12,095 nucleotides of DNA from Thermoproteota archaeon (GTDB taxonomy: Archaea > Korarchaeota > Korarchaeia > Korarchaeales > Korarchaeaceae). The notes below the pieces were generated by a model. The model made no database searches and was not told the origin of the DNA. It saw nothing but the letters and a program-made list of their open reading frames with translations. The translations under genes and the position numbers were made by a program. The DNA is taken from assembly GCA_021158805.1 (NCBI GenBank), contig JAGGTZ010000050.1, forward strand, positions 1 to 12,095, in the 5' to 3' direction. Below, in pieces: positions 6,202 to 12,095 of this stretch; the first letter of the stretch is position 1; each line of letters opens with the position of its first letter.

Positions 6202-7074
6202 ATGGTTTCCGAGGTACAGGCCTTAGTAAAAAGATTGATACCATGGGAGGAGTTAACCGGTAAGGAGAAAGTTGTCTTAGTGGCATGCTTACTTCTGATA
6301 GGTATTCAGCTCTTCGTATCGATCCTCAACCTAACACCCTATGATCCAACTAAAGTAAATCTTGATGAGAGGTTTTCTCCACCATCAATCGCCCATATAT
6401 TCGGCACGGATCACTTAGGAAGAGATGTCTTCAGCAGGGTTCTAGCAGGGTTTAAGATCTCTATATACGTAGCTGCCCTCTCAGTTCTCATTACGGCTGC
6501 TTTTTCTGTTCCTCTAGGAATGATCTCTGGTTACGTTGGTGGGTTCCTAGATAGGTTCCTCACATTTGTGATGGATTCCTTCTACACCCTCCCGAGACTC
6601 GTCCTAGCGCTGTTGATAGCATTTCTCTTAGGTAGAGCGCTTCACTTAAATGCGCTAGCTATAGCAGTCGCTACTATCCCGAGTTTCTTCAGGGTAGCAA
6701 GGAGTGTAACCCTCTCAGTTAAGGAGAGGACATTCATTGAGGCAGCTAGGGCATCAGGAGTGTCGACTAAGCGTATCCTGCTTAAACACATATCCTATCA
6801 TGTTAGGATACCCATAGTCGTCCTCTCGGCTCTCACAATTGGAGATTCTATATACCTGTTAGCATCCTTGGGCTTCCTAGGACTAGGGGTAGAGCCACCA
6901 ACTCCTGAGTGGGGAACGGATCTAGCTACCGCCAGAGAGTTTATCACCAGTGGGGCATGGTGGGCAGCTTTCTTCCCTGGAGTTGCGATCATAATTAACA
7001 CGTTCCTGTTCCTGATGTTAGGGGAGACCTTGAACATCATACTGAACCCCCTCACGAGGGAGAAACCTTATTGA
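6202..7074 (+). CDS. dppC: Peptide ABC transporter permease, DppC type
   Basis: This is the second channel subunit, 290 residues from ATG 6202 (ATG 6196 would add two). After a short cytoplasmic N-terminus and a first helix (about 23-41) come the DppC/OppC hallmarks HIFGTDHLGRDVFSRVL (about 66-82) and a transporter core of five more helices. The EAA loop includes EAARASGVSTKRIL (about 179-192). It is followed by LASLGFLGLGVEPPTPEWG, also characteristic of the subfamily, and ends in a final helix and LNPLTREKPY. It lies in the same operon as dppB with almost no gap, and the next gene starts 12 bases after its stop, so the MmgE/PrpD enzyme is very probably co-transcribed with the transporter. 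Confidence 0.94.
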   Translation: MVSEVQALVKRLIPWEELTGKEKVVLVACLLLIGIQLFVSILNLTPYDPTKVNLDERFSPPSIAHIFGTDHLGRDVFSRVLAGFKISIYVAALSVLITAAFSVPLGMISGYVGGFLDRFLTFVMDSFYTLPRLVLALLIAFLLGRALHLNALAIAVATIPSFFRVARSVTLSVKERTFIEAARASGVSTKRILLKHISYHVRIPIVVLSALTIGDSIYLLASLGFLGLGVEPPTPEWGTDLATAREFITSGAWWAAFFPGVAIIINTFLFLMLGETLNIILNPLTREKPY

Positions 7075-7086
7075 GAGGAGATATCC

Positions 7087-8496
7087 ATGTGCGCATGGTC
7101 TATTTCAGAGAAGTGGGGTGTTACTAGATCATTCGCGGAATTTGTAGCCTCACTATCACTTGATAATCTTCCAAAGGAAGTTATAGAGAGGGGAAAACTT
7201 CTCGTACTGGATAATATCGCGTGTGCTGTGGGAGGTAGGCATTCAGAACTCGGTGATTTTATAGTGAACTTTTCGTGCAAATACTCCTCTCCAGCAGAGT
7301 CCACTCTTATAGGAGGAAGAATCAAAATATCAGCTCCCTTTGCCTCATTTTCCAATGCTGTACTAGCCAATGCCCTGGATTACGATGATACTGGGGCTGG
7401 CGGACATACAGGCGCTACTGTAGTTCCAGCAGCACTGGCAGTCTCTGAAAAGGCTGATGCGAATGGAAAGCAGTTCCTCTTGGCATCTATAGCAGGATAT
7501 GAAGTGGCAGAGAGAATAGGAGATGCTACTCAACCATCTTGGGAGGTGTATGAGAAAGTTCACGGGAAGAGTCACCAAACATTTGGAGCGGCTGCAGCCT
7601 CTTGCAAGATATACGATATGACGGTAGAAGAGATCGAGAATGCATTTGGGGTTGCAGGTGTCCTATCTCCTATACCCTCCGATGGAAAGTTCGGTTTAAC
7701 AGAGAGACCAATCACATGGATAAAGGATAACGTTGCTTGGGCAAGTTTGGCTGGAGTATTCGGAGTTGAACTATCAAAAGAGGGCTTCATAGGGAGTAAA
7801 ACGATTCTAGATGGAGATAAAGGTTTTTGGAGGATGATATGCTCGGATAAGTTTGAATATGAGAGGATATTGGATTTCAATGAGTATTGGATACTACGTA
7901 TCTCCTTTAAGCTATATCCCTGTTGCAGGTGGTTACATACAACATTGGACGCTCTTTCGAGGATAGTAGAGTCAAATGAGATAGATCCGAGTGAGGTAAA
8001 GGAAATAGAGGTTAACTCTATTGAACAGTTCGTAACAGGTTTTCACGATCCAAATCCTAGGAGCATGGTAGATGCGGAGTTCAGCGTCCAATACCCCGCG
8101 ATCATGGTCTTAAACAAGATTCCTAGGTCTAGATGGTACGATAGAGATGTATTTCTCGATCCAGATATAAGGAGGCAGCTTAAAAAGGTTAGGATTACAA
8201 AGAACGAAGAGTTTACAAAGGAGTTCATGGAGAACAGGAGGAAATATTTCGCGGATTACATACCTTCTAGGGTCATTGTTAGGTTGAACGACGGATCTAC
8301 GGTAGAGGAATTTCAAGATTTCGCTAGTGGGAGCCTATGGAATCCTGCTCCTAAGGATGAAATAGTTAAGAAGGCTAGAGAACTCCTGAGAAGATCATTT
8401 GGTGAGCAGCAAGTTCAGGAACTAGTGGATACCATACTAAATCTCGAGAATTTACCTGATATAGTTAATTTAGCCAGCTTACTAGCTCATGCTTGA
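7087..8496 (+). CDS. MmgE/PrpD family enzyme
   Basis: This protein of 469 residues belongs to the MmgE/PrpD fold, whose known members include 2-methylcitrate dehydratase (PrpD), cis-aconitate decarboxylase and iminodisuccinate epimerase; they act on small di- or tricarboxylates. Visible family features are LDNIACAVGG (41-50), ANALDYDDT (94-102), His107 with VVPAALA (112-118), FGAAAA (166-171), KLYPCCRWLH (275-284) and DAEFSVQY (329-336). The usual H-x-TGT-x-G segment before the alanine run is altered here (VHGKSHQTFGAAAA). ATG 7087 has a strong SD (GAGGAGAT) with 4-5 bases of spacing. The gene sits 12 bases after dppC, so a role on the transported compound or its product is likely. No other methylcitrate-cycle gene is in the window, which argues against a plain PrpD role. 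Cytoplasmic; exact reaction unknown. Confidence 0.88.
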   Translation: MCAWSISEKWGVTRSFAEFVASLSLDNLPKEVIERGKLLVLDNIACAVGGRHSELGDFIVNFSCKYSSPAESTLIGGRIKISAPFASFSNAVLANALDYDDTGAGGHTGATVVPAALAVSEKADANGKQFLLASIAGYEVAERIGDATQPSWEVYEKVHGKSHQTFGAAAASCKIYDMTVEEIENAFGVAGVLSPIPSDGKFGLTERPITWIKDNVAWASLAGVFGVELSKEGFIGSKTILDGDKGFWRMICSDKFEYERILDFNEYWILRISFKLYPCCRWLHTTLDALSRIVESNEIDPSEVKEIEVNSIEQFVTGFHDPNPRSMVDAEFSVQYPAIMVLNKIPRSRWYDRDVFLDPDIRRQLKKVRITKNEEFTKEFMENRRKYFADYIPSRVIVRLNDGSTVEEFQDFASGSLWNPAPKDEIVKKARELLRRSFGEQQVQELVDTILNLENLPDIVNLASLLAHA

Positions 8497-8514
8497 CCAA
8501 AATTCCCTACCAAT

Positions 8515-8524
8515 ATTCTTTTTT
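8515..8524 (+). terminator. T-tract after the transporter operon
   Basis: A run of six T (8519-8524) in ATTCTTTTTT lies about 23 bases after the MmgE/PrpD stop codon. T-tracts are the main signal for archaeal termination, so some transcripts may end here. The next gene is on the same strand only 60 bases after the stop, so read-through is also likely. Confidence 0.4.
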
Positions 8525-8546
8525 ACTATTAGATAAATGTGAAGTT

Positions 8547-8550
8547 GGTG
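8547..8550 (+). promoter_or_regulatory. Shine-Dalgarno site favouring ATG 8557
   Basis: GGTG with six bases of spacing precedes ATG 8557. The in-frame GTG at 8539 has no SD, so the shorter product is preferred. Confidence 0.45.
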
Positions 8551-8556
8551 GCGTTC

Positions 8557-9762
8557 ATGTGGGAGGATGTGATAGATTCCTTTAATGTGGATTTAGAATA
8601 TAGAGTCTCCTGGGAGAGGTTGAGGAAGGTTAGGCTCAGGAATCTGCAGGATATGATGGATGAAAAGGACCTAGATGGTCTCCTGCTTACCCTGTCCTAC
8701 AATGTGAGGTATGCCACTGATTTTAGGCCACTATTCGGTCCTTTCTATGTATATGATAGGTATGCTGCTGTAGTTCCTAAGAAAGGGAGTCCTGTTCTTT
8801 TCATGACTGAACCTGAGATTGCTTTGGGCTGCGTATCTAAGAGAATGCCCTGGATAAAGGATGTAAGGAAAGTATACCAGTTTTCCTCATCCTTGTATGC
8901 TGTAGATATGTGGATAAAAAATGTAAAGGAGGCCTTAGAGGATTATGGACTTAAAGGTGGAAGGATCGGTATAGATTACCTCTCTTTTATGGTATACGAT
9001 AAGCTCAAAGAGAGTATGCCTGGGACAACTTTTGTCCCATCGTTCGAAGACCTCGTCAGCGTCAGGACGATAAAGCACCCAGAGGAATTAAAGGTCATGA
9101 TAGAAGCTGTGTACATAGCTGAGATAGGAATGAGGGCTGCCATGGACTCCCTAAGAGATGGTATTAAGGAGTATGAAGTGGGGGCAGAGGCATTAAGGGC
9201 TATGGCAGCTGCAGGCATGGAGGTGGCTCCGTTCAGCCCATCGGTTAGAGCAGGAGGTAATGCAGCTATACTTCAGAGGACTACTACAGGAAAGAGAATA
9301 AGGCCGGGAGAGACCGTAATAATTGATGTAGGAGCGATGTATGGGGGTTACTGCGCTGATTTCAACAGGACTACAGTGCTGGGCAAACCTAATGATAAGC
9401 AAAGAGACATGTACAGAGCTCTGATAAGGGCTCATACTAAGGCTATTGAGGCCGTAGCTCCAGGAGTAAGGGTATCTGAGATAGATAGGATTGTCAGAGA
9501 AGAGATCAGGAAATCAGGCTATCCTGACTTTCCCGGTGGAACTGGTCACGGAATAGGAATGTCCCTAGGAGAGTTCCCAGTAATCCCTCCTCCAAGTAAG
9601 GAGATGGATATGGAGCTTAAGCCGGGGATGGTATTCTGTCTAGAGCCTGGGATATTCATCCCAGGAGTAGCAGGAGTTAAGGTTGAGGATATGATACTAG
9701 TGACGGACAAGGGAGCAGAGGTCCTGACTAAGACACCTTATGATGAAAAATTACTTGGATGA
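8557..9762 (+). CDS. M24-fold metallohydrolase, prolidase-like, atypical
   Basis: The protein is 401 residues from ATG 8557 (407 from GTG 8539): an N-terminal creatinase/prolidase domain (about 20-165) and a C-terminal pita-bread catalytic domain. All five M24 metal ligands are present: Asp257 (IIDVGA), Asp268 (CADFNRT), His331 (GTGHGIG), Glu363 (CLEPGI) and Glu377 (VKVED), so a two-metal centre is expected. Two histidines normally conserved around that site in prolidases and aminopeptidase P are missing by motif alignment: the one before KRI is Gln240 (AAILQRTTTGKRI), and the one after GHGIG is Gly338 (MSLGEFP). The family mostly cleaves Xaa-Pro bonds; these changes suggest another substrate or activity. 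It follows the MmgE/PrpD gene on the same strand and converges on a second M24 gene, with 17 bases between their stops. Cytoplasmic; substrate unknown. Confidence 0.85.
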   Translation: MWEDVIDSFNVDLEYRVSWERLRKVRLRNLQDMMDEKDLDGLLLTLSYNVRYATDFRPLFGPFYVYDRYAAVVPKKGSPVLFMTEPEIALGCVSKRMPWIKDVRKVYQFSSSLYAVDMWIKNVKEALEDYGLKGGRIGIDYLSFMVYDKLKESMPGTTFVPSFEDLVSVRTIKHPEELKVMIEAVYIAEIGMRAAMDSLRDGIKEYEVGAEALRAMAAAGMEVAPFSPSVRAGGNAAILQRTTTGKRIRPGETVIIDVGAMYGGYCADFNRTTVLGKPNDKQRDMYRALIRAHTKAIEAVAPGVRVSEIDRIVREEIRKSGYPDFPGGTGHGIGMSLGEFPVIPPPSKEMDMELKPGMVFCLEPGIFIPGVAGVKVEDMILVTDKGAEVLTKTPYDEKLLG

Positions 9763-9779
9763 AAAAGGAAGGAAGAAAG

Positions 9780-10982
9780 CTAGACTTCGATGGTTAGGTA
9801 CTCTATATCTGTAGGATAGTAATCTAGGATCTCATATCCGTCCTCTGTGATGACTACAGTATCACAGTGTCTGAAGCATGCCACTTTCGGAAGATAGATC
9901 CCCGGCTCAAATGTAAATACCATTCCTGGCTCTAAGACGGTCGTATCTCCATCAACCAGGAAGGGCGGTTCGAAGTGATCTAGACCTATTCCATGTCCGC
10001 TCCTATGACGTAAGAGTTGTTGAGGATCATAACCCTCCTCCTTAATCTTCCTAACGATGGCCATATGTACATCGCACGCCCTAACCCCAGGCTTGCACAT
10101 GCTTAATCCAGCCTCTCTCGCCTTCATCATTAGATCGAAATACCTTTCCAGCTTCTCTGAAGGTCTTCCGACGAACATAGTTCTCTCAAGATGATTGGTG
10201 TAACCGCCGATCCTTCCCTCGGCTGCCGTCTCAATGACATCCCCTACTCTAACCCTTCTGTTAGCTAGTAGCCCATGAGTCAGCGAAGTTCTTGGGCCGG
10301 CCTTAAACCTCGCCCAGCAGCTGTACCATAATAAGCCATACGGTTCATATTCAGGTCCTAAAGTTCTTAGCATTTCCCTAGTTGCCAAAAAGGTCGCTTC
10401 AGAGGATATTTCCATTTCAGAGACACCAGGTACAATCAGTTCTTGTAGGTATGTATGAGCTAGATTGGACCACTTCGCTGCCTCCTCGATCAGCTCAACT
10501 TCCTCTTTAGATTTAATTAGCCTCATGCTATCTACGATCTTCTTAGCCTGAACTAACTTCGCATTCGGTAATATTTCCTTAAGAGAGACATCATCCACAT
10601 TCGAGATAGAGACGAGATTGAACCTATCGACTCCTATCCTCTTATCGCTATACCCTTTCTCTTCTAATATCTCAGCTATCCTCTTCGCTGCTGGGATGTC
10701 ACCATGTGGATATTCCCAATAAGTTTCAACATCCTCTATCCAGTGCTTCCTGAATAGCTTTATGTGATCATATTCAAGGAGCGGTACTATGAAGAATGGC
10801 TCCCTATCCCTAGGAATCCCAAGTATAAATGGCCTTCCTGCCTCAATATATGGAAATCCACTCAGATAAAAGATCCTGGAACTATCCTGGACCAGTAGAA
10901 GGTCTAAATTATGTTCCTCTAGGGCTGACCTTACCCTCTCAATCCTCGATTTATGCTCCTTCTCCGAAATCTTTAACTTCAT
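9780..10982 (-). CDS. M24-fold hydrolase, creatinase-like, degenerate metal site
   Basis: At 400 residues it matches creatinase/prolidase length, with an N-terminal domain (about 10-160) and the M24 fold after it. Three of five metal ligands are replaced: the first Asp by Glu251 (VIETAAE), the second by His264 (YTNHLERT) and the last Glu by Cys373 (FRHCDT). His330 (SGHGIG) and Glu359 (FEPGIY) remain. His236 (SLTHG) and Glu266 (LERT), 30 residues apart, fit the positions of His232 and Glu262 of Pseudomonas creatinase, a metal-free member of this fold, and Glu359 fits its Glu358. A non-metallo amidohydrolase, like creatinase or the ectoine hydrolase EutD/DoeA, is therefore more likely than a peptidase; this rests on motif alignment from memory. 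The start has a strong SD (GGAGGT). It lies 52 bases after the M20 gene on the same strand. Confidence 0.85.
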   Translation of the reverse strand: MKLKISEKEHKSRIERVRSALEEHNLDLLLVQDSSRIFYLSGFPYIEAGRPFILGIPRDREPFFIVPLLEYDHIKLFRKHWIEDVETYWEYPHGDIPAAKRIAEILEEKGYSDKRIGVDRFNLVSISNVDDVSLKEILPNAKLVQAKKIVDSMRLIKSKEEVELIEEAAKWSNLAHTYLQELIVPGVSEMEISSEATFLATREMLRTLGPEYEPYGLLWYSCWARFKAGPRTSLTHGLLANRRVRVGDVIETAAEGRIGGYTNHLERTMFVGRPSEKLERYFDLMMKAREAGLSMCKPGVRACDVHMAIVRKIKEEGYDPQQLLRHRSGHGIGLDHFEPPFLVDGDTTVLEPGMVFTFEPGIYLPKVACFRHCDTVVITEDGYEILDYYPTDIEYLTIEV

Positions 10983-10988
10983 GATACG

Positions 10989-11025
10989 ACCTCCATGCCT
11001 CTAACACTGAAAAGTATTATATTTT
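10989..11025 (-). promoter_or_regulatory. TATA-like box and Shine-Dalgarno of the second M24 gene
   Basis: On the minus strand AAAATATAATAC (11025-11014) resembles a TATA element and would start transcription near 10993, just at the SD GGAGGT (10994-10989), which is 6 bases before ATG 10982. The gene may thus have its own promoter besides read-through from the M20 gene. The SD is firm; the promoter is less so. Confidence 0.45.
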
Positions 11026-11034
11026 TCTACCAGT

Positions 11035-12095
11035 TCAGCTCTCTGATTCGGAGAAGAAGTTCTTTAGGAACTCAATTACCAGGAGGAGATCATTTATATA
11101 GACGAATTCGTTCTTTCCATGAATATTGTTTTCGACCCTTATGGGACCAAACCCGACGGTGGGTATTCCCTTGTTTGAGAAATAGTAGCCATCATCGGCC
11201 CCTAATCCTGCCGCTAATCCCTGAAATTCCTTACCCTGACCCACATACACCTCATCATATGCCTTCTTCGCGCTAAGATAGGCTTCTCTTACGATCGGAT
11301 GATCTTTATCAGTGAGCCAACCGGTGTTAATTGACTTCTCATCTATGATCAGCTCGGCCCTCAAGTCAAGTTTCTCCCTTGATTTGTTGAAGTACGAAAT
11401 CAATTCGTCTAAAGCCTCTTCTACAGGCTCGCCGGGAATTATCCTAAGATCGAATCCTGCCTCAGCCATGTTAGGGATGACATTATGCTTCGATCCCGCT
11501 CTCAGCATTGTAACGCTAAATCTTCCCCACATTTTGGGTATTGGTGCTCCCGGTGGAGCGGGTACATCCAATATCTTAGCCGCTCTTTGAGAAGCGAACT
11601 GCTTCAATTCAACAATAAGTTTTGAGATGCCCCACACAGGGTTAATGCATAGATGGGGATATCCGGCATGGCCCCCCTTCCCATAGACTCTTATCCATCC
11701 GTTTACGACTCCCGTAGCACCTACCTCCACGTAGTCGGCTAGAGAGTCTAGAATGAGGGCACCATCAACCTTCAGACCCAAATCAAGCACTTCCCTTATT
11801 CCAGTACCACCAACTTCCTCATCACCAACTATAACTGCTACGGGATTGTATCTAAGCTCCTTACCAGCAAGTTCCTTGAAAGCAGCTAAGGTACAGGCAA
11901 CTCCGGATTTATTATCAGAGGCCCCCCTCCCATATATCTTGCCATTGTGTTCGACTGGGTCGAACGGATCAAACGTGATGTTATCTACAGTCCATGGACC
12001 TTCTGCAGGCACTACATCGTAATGGCTCACAATAGCGACATCCTTCTCAGCACCGACATCCATCTTGGCTACTATGTTAGGAACTTCCTTTCCTA
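11035..12095 (-). CDS. M20 family metallopeptidase/deacylase, 5' end outside window
   Basis: This member of the ArgE/DapE/carboxypeptidase G2 family cleaves amide bonds of small N-acyl amino acids or dipeptides with two zinc ions. The frame is open to the window edge (codons before Met 12063 read GKEVPNIVAK, a normal lead-in), so the N-terminus is missing and Met 12063 is internal. Counting from that Met: zinc ligand His14 (SHYDVV), bridging Asp50 (GRGASDNKSG), catalytic Glu82 and ligand Glu83 (GDEEVGG), Asp106 (LILDS) and final His315 (NNIHGKNE), all as expected. The dimerisation domain spans about 117-235, with GKGGHAGYPH and SKHNVIPN. The C-terminus is complete (TGA, 11037-11035). It lies upstream of the creatinase-like gene with a 52-base gap and may share its transcript. 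The exact substrate is not readable. Confidence 0.88.
   Translation of the reverse strand, partial: GKEVPNIVAKMDVGAEKDVAIVSHYDVVPAEGPWTVDNITFDPFDPVEHNGKIYGRGASDNKSGVACTLAAFKELAGKELRYNPVAVIVGDEEVGGTGIREVLDLGLKVDGALILDSLADYVEVGATGVVNGWIRVYGKGGHAGYPHLCINPVWGISKLIVELKQFASQRAAKILDVPAPPGAPIPKMWGRFSVTMLRAGSKHNVIPNMAEAGFDLRIIPGEPVEEALDELISYFNKSREKLDLRAELIIDEKSINTGWLTDKDHPIVREAYLSAKKAYDEVYVGQGKEFQGLAAGLGADDGYYFSNKGIPTVGFGPIRVENNIHGKNEFVYINDLLLVIEFLKNFFSESES

Noticed and set aside
9763..9779. Possible regulation by overlapping 3' ends of the convergent M24 genes
   Set aside because: The 17-base gap is short, but nothing in it beyond a purine run suggests a specific signal; close convergent genes are common in compact genomes.

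Overview
The window looks archaeal. It has A/T-rich TATA-like boxes about 26-28 bases ahead of first genes, two transporter promoters set up for leaderless or nearly leaderless mRNA, Shine-Dalgarno (SD) sites of the GGAGGTGAT type inside operons, heavy use of AGG/AGA and ATA codons, and a solute-binding protein held by an N-terminal membrane helix and a Thr/Pro stalk instead of a lipobox. A thermophilic Thermoproteota- or Korarchaeota-like heterotroph fits, but that is inference; no rRNA or tRNA is present to place it.

Layout. Bases 1-330 are non-coding, with several small inverted repeats and a good promoter. At 331-831 is a four-helix membrane protein of unknown function. Bases 832-1251 hold no convincing gene, only a possible small transcript and an A/T-rich inverted repeat that could terminate both strands. 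From 1252 to 7074 lies a complete peptide-type (Opp/Dpp, family 5) ABC importer in two divergent units: the two ATPases leftward (3203 to 1252), and the binding protein and two permeases rightward (3482 to 7074). The roughly 280-base divergent control region has a perfect 14-bp palindrome almost exactly at its midpoint. The rightward unit continues into an MmgE/PrpD-family enzyme (7087-8496). Next come an M24-fold (prolidase/creatinase-like) protein (8557-9762), a convergent second M24-fold protein (10982 to 9780) and an M20 metallopeptidase/deacylase that runs off the right edge (11035-12095).

How it may work. The importer would bring in a peptide or other small amide. The M24 and M20 hydrolases would cleave C-N bonds, and the MmgE/PrpD enzyme would act on a carboxylate intermediate. 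The two M24 proteins are not ordinary prolidases. The first keeps all five metal ligands but lacks both accessory active-site histidines. The second has lost three of the five metal ligands yet keeps residues at the catalytic positions of metal-free creatinase. The locus may therefore serve uptake and breakdown of a specific non-protein amide (guanidino, N-acyl or iminodicarboxylate compound) and not general peptide use; this is inference. The two ATPase genes also share a perfect 83-bp repeat over the Walker A region, a sign of local gene conversion.
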